Position numbers and translations under genes: made by a program
Source of the DNA: Lotus japonicus
Lineage: Eukaryota; Streptophyta; Magnoliopsida; Fabales; Fabaceae
Assembly: GCF_012489685.1 (NCBI RefSeq)
Contig: NC_080043.1
Location: 12,084,223-12,148,222 of the forward strand
Direction: 5' to 3'
DNA: 64,000 bases
The notes under the pieces: generated by a model
The model's database searches: none
Told to the model about the DNA's origin: nothing
What the model saw: the letters and a program-made list of their open reading frames with translations, nothing else
Shown: positions 46,961 through 57,002 of the stretch, in pieces
Numbering within the stretch: position 1 is the first letter of the stretch
How the letters are laid out: each line of letters starts with the position of its first letter

Positions 46961-47510
46961 TCACGACCATGGTGAGCCATGTAGTCATTTGGGCCAACCG
47001 GAACAATTACTTTATCCTATCTCGCCTTTTTAATTATTAGACTCACCAAACAGACGTTTATTTTCTGAAACGAGTACAAAGAAAAAAAATCTCTTCACAC
47101 TCCAACTACATGCACAATTAATGAAAGATAAGAAAAAAAGAAAAAATAAATGAAAAAGAGGATGTGTGAAGTGATAAGTAAAGAAAAGAGAAGTATGATA
47201 AACAAAAAATAGAAATTAGACAAAAAAAAAATGAAGTGTGAATAATTAAAAACTCATAAATCATGTAGCCTAGAAAATTATGAAGATGCATATTTTCCTA
47301 TAACCAACAACAAAGAAGAAGAAAAAAAATTCCATGAAGTAATATATAATAAGGAATAAACCAACCAAATTCCATTTCAAAATGACCTTTAATTCCACTG
47401 TCTAATCAATCACCCCCTGAATTGTCAAAGGCGTCAACCATATTCCAACTAGTCTCTCACTCACTGTTCCCCTTCCCTCACAACACAACAACATGATTTT
47501 TCTCTCTTCA
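46961..47510 (+). promoter_or_regulatory. Upstream region of the bHLH gene
   Basis: AT-rich, non-repetitive sequence up to the TATA box. Short TCTCTC-type tracts lie near the presumed start. No specific operator can be assigned by eye. Confidence 0.35.
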
Positions 47511-47518
47511 TCTCCCAA

Positions 47519-47525
47519 TATAAAT
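47519..47525 (+). promoter_or_regulatory. TATA box of the bHLH gene
   Basis: TATAAAT at 47519-47525, about 227 bases before the ATG, after a CT-rich stretch. The spacing is reasonable for a leader of roughly 190-200 bases. Confidence 0.55.
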
Positions 47526-47611
47526 ACTAACATGTTTTGAACCGTTTCCCATTCATTCATTTCCACTAGCCTCTCATAACCCCAAATAGATCTTCAACAC
47601 ACTGAATTCTG

Positions 47612-47653
47612 ATGCACCCAAACATCACTAGCTCACAACATCAACTGATCTAG
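47612..47653 (+). promoter_or_regulatory. Upstream ORF 1 in the bHLH leader (13 codons)
   Basis: An ATG at 47612 opens a 13-codon frame ending in TAG at 47651-47653, wholly inside the predicted 5' UTR. A second minimal uORF (ATG TAT AGT TGA) lies at 47667-47678. Both end before the main ATG at 47746 and could lower its translation. Confidence 0.4.
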
Positions 47654-47745
47654 CAAACATACTTTCATGTATAGTTGACAGGCTGAAGCAAACAACACCA
47701 ACAACAAAAAAATCAACATCAACTTGTACAACAACAACATCAACC

Positions 47746-50556
47746 ATGGCAGATGATCAGTTTCAAGCTAGTGGAAACTGGTGGGAATCAGCAAGAAACG
47801 TGAGATTTGAAAGTGGGGAATCACAGTCTTCATCTTCTGGTCTCACCAACTTTGGTGGCTGGCAACAACAACAGCATCATCATCATGATAACACCATTTC
47901 TGCCTCTGTCAGTAATTCCTCTGTGGTTTTCCATGATTCTCAGAAGCTTCAACCTCCAGATTCTGCAGCCACTTCTGCCACCAACGACCCCAACTTGCAC
48001 ATGATGATGGGTTTGGGCCTTTCATCTCGAGCCATGGATTGGAATCAAGCATCTTTGCTGTAAGTGTCGTCTGTGTCAAGACAAGGACATGAAAAACACA
48101 CACCAAAAGTAGAAAAAAAAAGTGTTGGATCTTTCATTTTCTCTCTTTCTTTTCCATCATTCTCTCTTAGCAGAATAGAATAATCAATAATCAACCCCCA
48201 TGATCAAAAGATTGTACTTTGTAATGCTTTTTCTTGTTTGATGCTTGTGATATAGACGAGGCAGCGAGAAGGCTTCAGAGGGAAGTTTCAGGTCCATGCT
48301 GCAAGAGAATTCAAGCCCCAACTTTCAGCAAGAAACTGAGGGTGTTGGTGTTGGTGTTGGATTGTCTCAAGTTCATTGGAGACCAGAAAAATTGTTCACT
48401 GCAGACTCTTCTAGCAATGATTTCAAGCAAGTTGTGAACAGGGGTTTCTCTTTGGATCAGACACAGTTTAGTCCTCAATATAGCTCTGGAGACAGTAATG
48501 TGACAAGCCAAAGTTTGCCTTGTAACTTTCAGATTGATCATTCCTATGGGAACTCTTCAATATTACAAGGACTATTAGGACCTGATCAAAGCAATAATCA
48601 TCAACAACCCCAGCAAGGTTCATTTGAGAATCGTCCCATGAATAATTTTCCATACTCACCAAGCTATGGCTTCAATAACTCCAATAATGAGTTAGTTCCT
48701 TCTTGGTCTAAAGTTCCTCAATTCTTAAGAGCTTCACCTCCCAAACAACCACAAGCGAATAACCAGTTGCATTTTACCAACAACGCTCCCTTTTGGAACG
48801 CTTCTGAGGCTCCTATTAAGGATGCTCGATCCAGCTTCTTCCCTTCTTTGCAATCCCCATTTCCTACACCAAGTTTTGATACACAATCAAAGGTATCATC
48901 ACATGAAATTTTAGCATGCATAGATATAGATGTAAATGCCTTGATGTGTACAGCTTATGGTTTTGGTGATCAGTAATGAGTGCAGACATACATCAAATAT
49001 AGCATTTATTACTTCTTTGTCTTCTCTTCCTTTCTTTACACACTCAAACAGTGCTGACATCCAATTTTTCTTTCTATGTCTCTCTTCTTTTCACATCCTA
49101 TCATATATCATATGTATTACTTCTTTGTCTTTCCTTTTTCTCTTGGATGTCTGTTGCGTGTATGCACTATATGGATGTCTATGAATTGTTTTCTAAATGT
49201 TATGTTAGGGCTGAAATGAAGAAACACTAGAGCATTTGAGGTCTAAAACTTTTTCACGGTTTTGCAGAATATATCTGAAGTAAGGGACTCAAGTGCTGTG
49301 GTGAAGAAAAGTGGGAGTGAGCCAGCTCCAAAAAGGTCCAGGAATGAAACCCCATCACCTTTGCCAGCTTTTAAGGTACAATAAGTGCAACTGACCTTTT
49401 AAAACAAGAATGAAAGCTTTAAACTTTTTATCTTTAATCATCTCTCTTTATTCTTTTTCAGTTTTCTACATACTTTTATAATTTTCAGTTTTTGAGTCCA
49501 TAAACATGTATAGATATGAACCTATACTGTATTTCTTCTCTACTCAGGTGAGAAAAGAGAAGATGGGGGACAGAATTACTGCACTCCAACAATTAGTTTC
49601 ACCTTTTGGAAAGGTGAGCTTCTGATAAAATGATCTAGTCTCTTTCCTCTATGTAGTTATGATAAATAGGAAAGTAGAAAAAAAATGATAGCAAGCATGA
49701 TTATACTAATGCTGTTTATTTGAATTTTGGTTTAAAATCTGGTTGCTATATACTGTGTCAGACTGATACAGCCTCAGTGCTCTCTGAAGCCATTGAGTAT
49801 ATCAAGTTTCTCCATGAACAAGTGACTGTAAGTTCCATTTCACATTGGTTTATTGTTATTTATTGTGTTTTTAATAACAGTTCAACATTCATATAAATTT
49901 TAAAAGAAGAATTTTGTTCACCTCTTTAACTTAAAATGTATGCTAACGTCCGTTCACACCGGTGCAAACAATGCAAACAGATGTCCAAATATAACCTGAA
50001 AAACTTTAAAACTATTAGCCAAATTTTCATCTTATTTATTTTCTCTTTTGAATAGGTTTTAAGCACCCCATATATGAAAAGTGGAGCTCCAATACAGCAT
50101 CAACAGGTAATATATATGCACATACATGTTGTATTTCCTTCTCTCACATAAAAGAAATTAAAGGCTTCAGAAGAAATTTGGCTTTAGAATGTTAGAAAAA
50201 TTTCCAAATATGCACTAATTTATGTTGATGACTTCCAATTTTCATAAGTTATTATTAGAATATGGATTATGGATAACTCTGCTCTAATAGTTAATTTAGG
50301 AGTGATGGTTGTTTTACACTTTATAAGGATTATTTTGGCTCTAGTTAATGTGAATACGAGACTACTCAACCGTTATATTTATAATATGTCTGGTCATATA
50401 TTGCAGAATTCTGGTAAATCCAAGGAAGCTGAGGGTCCAAAGCAGGATCTAAGAAGCCGAGGGCTATGTTTGGTGCCAGTGTCTAGTACATTCCCAGTGA
50501 CTCATGAACCAACAGTTGAATATTGGACACCAACATTTGGAGGCACTTACAGATAA
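47746..50556 (+). CDS. bHLH transcription factor, bHLH112-like (seven exons)
   Basis: Predicted nuclear regulator of 463 residues. Exons, all with GT-AG introns and consistent phase: 47746-48059, 48256-48892, 49268-49375, 49548-49613, 49762-49827, 50056-50106, 50407-50556. Exons 1-2 encode a Gln-, His-, Asn- and Ser-rich region with MMMGLGLSSRAMDWNQ and FRSMLQEN, motifs typical of this subgroup. Exons 3-5 encode PAPKRSRNE, VRKEKMGDRITALQQLVSPF and TDTASVLSEAIEYIKFLHEQ, the bHLH (about residues 338-397). The basic part lacks the His-Glu-Arg set needed for classic E-box contact, as in the Arabidopsis bHLH112/68/123/133 group, so DNA specificity may differ. Exon 7 ends with DLRSRGLCLVP, the conserved C-terminal motif. 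The frame is intact. Arabidopsis relatives act in stress and developmental regulation; the role here is inferred only. Confidence 0.92.
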
Positions 50557-50760
50557 ATTAATGGGGAAAAAAAAGAGTGGCACGGAACCAATACTCAGCA
50601 ACTAGGAGATGTCTAATCAAAAGCCTGGCCAAGTTGGGAATGATAAGATGATAGAAAAGAGAAACAGGAGAAAGGACACACAAGACCACATAAATGTGTA
50701 AAGTTAGTTAGGCTCTGCTTGGATGGAAAGGATAATAAAATAAGAGAGGAGATGGTAATT
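50557..50760 (+). terminator. 3' UTR and poly(A) signal of the bHLH gene
   Basis: A-rich sequence after the TAA, with AATAAA at 50734-50739. A TTGTTGTAATAATT element downstream (50885-50898) may be a further U-rich processing signal. Confidence 0.4.
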
Positions 50761-51663
50761 GTGTTTAAAGAGGAAGAAGAAAGGGAAATGACCCTTTAAA
50801 AGAAAAGCCATAGATGGACCAATTACAAGCAGAATGGAGCATGGTTTTTGGCCAATTTTGGGGACCATTGGAGCACATTTTTAAGTTGTTGTAATAATTC
50901 AGAGTTATGCTTACATGGGTGAGATTGAATGACAAGGTATGTGTTTGGATATCACGCAATGTAAATAGATTTTTATCTCAATTTTAAAGAGAAATTTCAT
51001 TAACTTTTATTTGATAATATTTATTTGCAGTGGTCCAACACATATCCAAACATACCCTTAAATTGTTTAATGTAAGGAAGTTTCTTAGGGAGAAATTGTT
51101 GTTAGGAGGAGATAAAGGAGCTTTACCAATTTCTTCTTGTGTTGTGAATAGCTTTAGTACAAGTTAAAGAAATGTAATTGGAGGGAATCATTGAAATATA
51201 GAATAGAAGAGTGAGTGAATGTGGGGATATGTCATTTGATTGGGAAATCTCACTTTTGATTTGTTTATTTATTTGGAATATGTAAGTGGAAGTCAGAGGG
51301 TGGCCCACATTGCCCCTTTCAGTTTTTGTTTTGAAATTCAGTTCAAATTAAATGTCTGTGCATACCAGGAAAAATTAATCACAAAAAATTATAATATATC
51401 TTCCAGTCCCAGATGCTTGCACACATGCTTTTGTGCTTTGTAACGAGTGGTCACCTAGAGGGGCTTCCATTGGAAGCACATGTAAAAAGGAGAAAAAAAA
51501 ATCCATAAATGGTTTTATCCTCAGCCAAGTACTGGACATGGTCCTTCTGAATGATGTGTGCATACGTAATTATTCCCTTCTTATTTCTAAAAAATTGTGA
51601 CTCTGCAAAAAATTCAGTTGATCTTAAGTTATATTTGAGGCTAATTAGTATATGTTTGTATTA

Positions 51664-51696
<33 letters not shown>

Positions 51697-52815
51697 TTTG
51701 CTATTTCAGAAAAAAATTGAAAATCAATGATGATAAAATTTCTATGAAATGATTGGTTCGTGAATTATGTTAATTTTTTTAGTATATCGGAAAGATAAAT
51801 TGCATTATTTAGAAATTGATCCTTGAATTTTCCTCACCCTAATTCATATATCCATTAACTCTTACTAGTTGAGCTATTATTCAAGAATTGAATATATGTT
51901 AATTAATTTAGCTTAATTTATTGTTTGTCAGTGAATAACTAATCTATCTAGGTACTATATTTTCATGTGGTTGTTGAGTGAGAATTCGTATATCTAAGGA
52001 TTTTTGTTTTTATGAAATTGTTCTTGTAATTTCAACTCTGGAATTAGTGAAAAGATTTTCTTAAAAATATGGCTCATAAAAATTAAACTTTCAACTAACT
52101 TATATGCTTAATAAAATTAATTTTCCGAAGTACAAAAGATAAAATATGTTTAGTAAGATTATAATTATTTTTAACCATCTTGACCGACATTCATTGAATT
52201 GAGTTGTTGCAGTTGCATGTTTAATGCAACTATGTAATGTATGAAAAACATTCTTGATGCTTTCTTCTTTTCTTTATATAATATTAGGAAGAAAAAATGG
52301 AGAACGCCGAGACATAATAACAACAAAATTGACGAGATTGGACTAGAAGGCATATAAAAATCACATCATGTTAGAATTAAAAATTTAATTGATTGGCATG
52401 TCTTCAGAGCCACATTGCCACTTTACCTGTGATGACTCTGAACATATTGGCCAGAGAGTATTATAAACTATTTTGTCTTGAGCGACACGAGAGGGAAATT
52501 ACATGCTACTTCTGCTTAAAATTACTTTACCAAATTTCTCTTTTATGTCTCAAACTTCTCTTCAGCAGGATCAGAACAAAGATGAATTCAAAGCTAAACA
52601 TGGCAATAAGGTGGCCAACCTCACCTTCTTAAAGTCATTCTCAAATCCATTGCCATATTTGTTGAAGATGGAAAATGAGTATTCCATCCCATATGACCAT
52701 TTCTTTTGAGATGGGGAACCCATCTTTCCTCTATTATTGTTGGTTTCTTCTTATTTGGGCTATTTTTTTTTTTCTAGAAGTCACATTTTATGGAGAAAAA
52801 AGGCATTGTTATTTA
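50761..52815. other. Intergenic DNA between the bHLH gene and the gypsy element
   Basis: AT-rich, with an (ATT)n microsatellite at 51664-51696. On the - strand, 51800-51895 shows a faint A-box (TAGCTCAACTAGTAAG) and a decayed B-box and may be a SINE relic. No supported gene. Confidence 0.45.
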
Positions 52816-52820
52816 ACTTT

Positions 52821-53475
52821 TGATCGGGTGGATCACGAGAGCGGGGCTGCCAAGTAAAGAAGTGAAGCCGGTGTGCTGGGTTGTTGGACGGACCTGGGAG
52901 GGGCTCCTGCAAGGGACTCCAATGCCAAAGTGAGTAGAGGAATCGAGTAAAGGGGTAGCAGAAATTGGAGAGAATAACGTACCTTAGAATGAGTGAGCTG
53001 CCCCCCTTATATACAAGTTGGAGAATTAGGGTTGGAGCCATGCAACGTCATGCATGGCTCGTACTGGTGGGTCAGGGGCCGTTGGATCCTTCTGCTCCCT
53101 CTGCGATTTGCAGTGATCCAACGGTTTAGATTGCCTAGGGGGCCCACCATCCAACCACCCTAGTTCCGTAGGGTGGATGGCCTAGGTCAACCCCTAGGTG
53201 GTGGGGTCCATGTCCTCGGGCTAGGGGTGAGCGCCGTCCCGCTCGTGGTCGAGTCCACTCGGGTGATTCCCTTCCCTGGTCGTCCCAATTGGGCCCATAC
53301 TCGGTTAACACCCTTACCTGGTCGTCTCACTCGGTGACACCCTTCCCCTGGTCGTCCCAGAACAGTAGCCCCCCAGCTCTAGTCCACTGAGGTAGTGGGC
53401 TAGAAGCTTTCGGTCAGGTTTTCGTGAGCTTCCCTACGTCCCTTGGGTCGGCACCTGTAAACCCTTACTGGAACA
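52821..53475 (-). repeat. 3' LTR of the Tat element
   Basis: 655 bases, matching 62768-63422 except at LTR positions 28, 36, 72 and 75 counted from the left. It contains three imperfect CCCTGGTCGTC units near 53272-53360. Near 53361-53383 it holds an internal copy of the LTR-edge/PPT sequence found at 53472-53492. Confidence 0.93.
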
Positions 53476-53495
53476 GTTGCCCCCCAGCTCTGCCT
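53476..53495 (-). promoter_or_regulatory. Polypurine tract of the Tat element
   Basis: Read on the - strand, GAGCTGGGGGGCAAC directly precedes the LTR start TGTTCCAG. It is the expected site for plus-strand priming. It is only moderately purine-rich at its very end. Confidence 0.55.
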
Positions 53496-53863
53496 CACTG
53501 CATGAGTGAGGCGCGAGCTTCAGAATCTGTACGTACGGTCGTGGGGGACGATCGTCATCCCCTTATTATGGGACGGTCGGAAACCCCCATGAACCATGGG
53601 ACAGCCTAAGGGGACGACCGGCCCATCCATGGCCTTGGGACGGCGAAGTGACCCCGAATCCAAACGTTTCGTAACGGTAACTTGAAGCGACGTTTTGGCG
53701 GCGCCATTAATGCGTCTGACAAGAAATGGCACGCGTTACGTCGTTTTATCCCCCTTGTTGACGTGGCGGAAGCTGATTGGATGATAGCTTTCCCGCCTCC
53801 CCTAGCGTCATCATTACAGACGTAGGGTTTGGTGAAGCGTCGCTTCCCATTCCTAACTTCCCT

Positions 53864-53871
53864 TATAAAAA
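53864..53871 (+). promoter_or_regulatory. TATA box of the antisense gene
   Basis: TATAAAAA lies 390 bases inside the 3' LTR edge, pointing away from it. A pyrimidine-rich leader with CTCATC-type words follows, as in plant RNA polymerase II promoters. It gives the antisense gene a promoter independent of the LTR. Confidence 0.6.
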
Positions 53872-54026
53872 GGGGCAGAAGGGGTTTCATTTGCGTTTTT
53901 CCCATTCTTCTGCACCTCAAGCTCTCATCTTTTCATCCTTTGAAGCTCTCCATTCCGACGTCGTAAGGCGCAGCTTCCAGGCGGTCGTCCTTGATTTCCT
54001 GGTGATCGTCCTCTTCTTGTTACTTG

Positions 54027-54287
54027 GTGAGTTCTTCTCGACTTCTTCCGCATTTTATTTTCTTCTTCTTCTTCTCGTCCCGTCCTCTAGGGGTTCTTAG
54101 GGTGCGTCTTTGCGGGTGGGAGAGAGTTGTCTCTTCCCCCCCGTGCGGTGGAGGGACGGTCCGTGGGCCGGTCCTCCGGCGCTGGGTTTGCTCTCCCTAC
54201 CGGGGACAAAGGCGGATCCTATTGGTTTTCCCCTTTGAGTCGTGGTCAATAACTTGAGATATTGAAACGACGTTTTCCCCTGTGCAG
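54027..54287 (+). other. Predicted 5' UTR intron of the antisense gene
   Basis: TTG|GTGAGT at 54027 and TTTTCCCCTGTGCAG ending at 54287 form a good GT-AG pair of 261 bases, ending nine bases before the ATG at 54296-54298. Confidence 0.5.
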
Positions 54288-54295
54288 GTTTAAGC

Positions 54296-56340
54296 ATGAC
54301 CGGGGCCGAAAAGAAAAAGGGCAAAGCGGTCCGGGGAGGCTCCAAGCCGAAAATGAGTAAAGATGCTCCGAAACGGAAAAAGATCGATCGAGAAAAGTGG
54401 CCTCATTTGGAAGGTGACCGTGCGCATTTAGACGACTGGTGTCGGGAAATACTGGGGATCGAGTCCTGTTACGCTAATGAGGACGAGGGGCACTTCCGGC
54501 GACAGTATTATCTGTCTGAGAAGCAGATCGGTCCAGGGCATGACGTTTTTGCGCCTGGCAAGGAAGAGAGGCTCCCGCAGACCCCCCCATTCGGCATCTA
54601 CATGCATATTTATACCATGAAGAAGGTGAAGGTAAGGATGCCGTTAACCGACTTCCAGGTTTCCGTGCTGCGGCATATGATGGTGGCGCCCTCCCAGCTT
54701 CACCCCGGGGGCTGGGGTTTCGTGCGCGGTTATGAGACCGCCTGCGCGCTTTTTGGGCAGGTGCCGTCCCTGCCCCTCTTTTTCCATCTTTTTGCGGTCG
54801 CCCATACCCAGGGTCACGGTGGTCACGGCATGGTAACTCTGAGGACGGTGTTCCCGATCTTCAAAGCCTTCGCCGATTCGTATAAAAACTTCAAGGACCA
54901 ATTCTACCGGGTGGCGCCGACCTCGCCGCCTCCGTTCTGGTGGTTCGAGCCGGGACCGACGGGCGGAATGCGGGCGCGGTTCCCGCTGGCCTGGAACGCG
55001 GCCCACTATAGGGAAAAGGTGACCTCATTCAGTTTCTCGGACGAGGGGGCCCTATCTGCGACCGATTTGAAATTCAAGCGGTTGTTGATGGGCGCCATTC
55101 GTTATGTCATGGAAGGGGACAAGAAGGTCCCAGTTCGTCCCCTTCGATGCTATGACCTGTGTACCTACAGCGTTCGAAGGAACGCTAAGTTGCTACGTAA
55201 GCTACTTACTTGTAATACCCTTTCCCGTTGTTTTTTCCTATTTCGAGTGCTAATGTTGTTTTCATCGTTGGGCAGGTGGCATGGCGGACATTGACAGGAC
55301 CTTGCTGGACGTGCTGCGAGTTGAAGACGGGCAGTCCACAGATGAGGAGGCGGAACAAGGGACTGATGCTGCCCAGGGGGAAGAGGGGCATGCTGAAAAT
55401 CAACCCCAGCCCGACCCGGAGGATGGGGGAGGGGCCGTAGTTGGGGGGACCTCCGATCCCGTCCAGGAGCAAGGACGGTCGGTTTCTGGGGAAGAGGGTA
55501 CCCAGGGACCGGCCTCGAAGAGGCGCCGGGTGGATGACCATCAAGATCATGCTGATGGTGAAGTCCAGGGCTCCGACCCGGAGCGGGCAGTGCCCGTCAC
55601 CGTGATACCCCCCCCCTGAAAGGCTTTCCATTTGGGGTCCCAGGGCTGGCAGCTGCCGGGAGCACTTGGCGCAGATCGACGATCTCGTGCTGACGGAGAA
55701 TGACCAAAAGTACTTGGGCGATCGGGAGCCTGCTGGGCTCCTTAATTACGTTCTCCGTGCGTCGCTCAAGACCGCATCTGCTGTCAGGTATCTCCAGTTG
55801 TCGACCATTCCGGAACTGGAGGAGCTCAGGGAGAAAACCGAGAAGGATGATCAACTGATATCCTCCATGAACAAGGAGCTGGAAGAGGGGTGCTCTGCCA
55901 TTGAAGAGCTGAACAAATTGCTGGACAGCCTGAAGCTTGAGAATGAGCAGCTGAAGAAGAAGGTTCAGGACGGCGAGGCGGTTCGTGAAGATCTGGAGGG
56001 GCGGCTGAAGTCTGCGGAGGGGAAAGCTGAGACCGGCGCGGCTCGCGTGAAGGAGGTAGAGGCTGCCTTGCTGAAAGAGCGAGAACAGGATTCGGTCGTA
56101 AAGAAAGGGTTTGAGGCCAGGATCGCCTCTCTGGAAGCTGACAAGAAAAAGCTGACGGCCACCGTGTCCAAGATTAACAAGGCTTCTTTCAACAATGCGG
56201 TGAGCCAGCTTACAGTTGTCAACCCGGGCTTGGTGACCGGTCCGGTCGGGTACCGAAAGGTGGTCTCCGAAGGCCGGATCGGGACTGTGGATTCCCAGGG
56301 AAAATTTACCCCAACCTTCCCGGAGGAGAATGCCCCCTGA
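54296..56340 (+). CDS. Antisense ORF of the Tat element: gypsy-type transposon domain plus coiled coil
   Basis: This gene runs opposite to gag-pol. Exon 1 is 54296-55196. A 79-base intron (GTAAGC at 55197, TTGGGCAG ending at 55275) leads to exon 2 from 55276, which is in phase. Exon 1 begins with a Lys-rich basic stretch. It then holds PLTDFQVSVLRHMMVAPSQL, followed by GWGFVRGYE and SYKNFKDQFYRV, characteristic of the plant 'putative gypsy type transposon' family (PF04195). Exon 2 is acidic, then a long heptad-rich coiled coil (55840-56190; LDSLKLENEQLKKKVQDGEA-type text). A run of nine C (55608-55616) puts a TGA in frame at 55617-55619; with eight C the frame would continue to the TGA at 56338-56340. 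The biochemical function of this family is unknown. Related antisense ORFs are known from Tat elements. Confidence 0.75.
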
Positions 56341-56470
56341 GGGGGGTTGTAATTTCATTTTGTTCTGGTATCTTTTTCTTTTTCCCTTTTGTTCAAGTGT
56401 TCTAAGCCGTGCGGGGCTATTGTAACCGTTTGTAATGACAATCAATGTTAATGGATGCACTACTCGGTTT
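56341..56470 (+). terminator. 3' UTR of the antisense gene
   Basis: T-rich sequence followed by TTGTAATGACAATCAATGTTAA, which resembles plant far-upstream and near-upstream polyadenylation elements. No canonical AATAAA is present. Confidence 0.35.
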
Positions 56471-56526
56471 GTTTTATTTCCGATCTATATTATTCGACGT
56501 GCCCGGTTGGGTCTTGTGATTGTCCC

Positions 56527-56592
56527 GGTAGGAATTTTTATTTTTTTTATTTTTTTTTATTTTTTTTAATTTTTTAATTTAATTTTTTTTTA
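56527..56592. repeat. T-rich tract
   Basis: A run of about 65 bases that is almost all T, with a few A. It separates the antisense gene from the tandem array. Confidence 0.7.
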
Positions 56593-56635
56593 CGCGGGGC
56601 CGCATGGTTATGGTGCCCCGAGAGCTTCTAGATCC

Positions 56636-56835
56636 CATGCCCGGTCGGGTCTTTCGATTTGTTGTGCCCGGTGGGTCTTGTAATTTCGTGCCCGGTGGGT
56701 CTTTTTGTTTGTCGTGCCCGGTGGGTCTTTTAGGCGGTGCCCGGTGGGTCTTTTAGTTTGGTGCCCGGTGGGTCTTTTAGGTGGTGCCCGGTGGGTCTTT
56801 TAGTTTGGTGCCCGGTGGGTCTTTTTGTTTGTTCC
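56636..56835. repeat. Minisatellite of GTGCCCGGTGGGTCTT units
   Basis: At least eight tandem units share GTGCCCGGTGGGTCTTTT, with spacers alternating between AGTTTG, AGGCG/AGGTG and TGTTTG. Unit length is about 20-27 bases, and part of the array has a higher-order alternation of two spacer types. It lies between the ends of pol and the antisense gene. Confidence 0.85.
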
Positions 56836-57002
56836 GATCGGTTCTATGAAAATAACTTAACAAAACGCTCCTTCTTGATTCATTAAATAACGCAAGTATG
56901 CATGTCGGTTACAAGATGAGGATTGGAAGTAGCTCCTTGATTCTAGACTTAAGAAAATAAAAGAAAAACAGAAAACCGATTCCAAATGTTTGACTGGCAG
57001 TG

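Noticed and set aside
55597..56460. 287-codon - strand frame opposite the antisense gene's coiled coil
   Set aside because: The Glu/Lys/Leu-rich coiled coil on the + strand naturally leaves the opposite strand open as a Leu/Phe/Arg-rich frame. No motif continues from pol.
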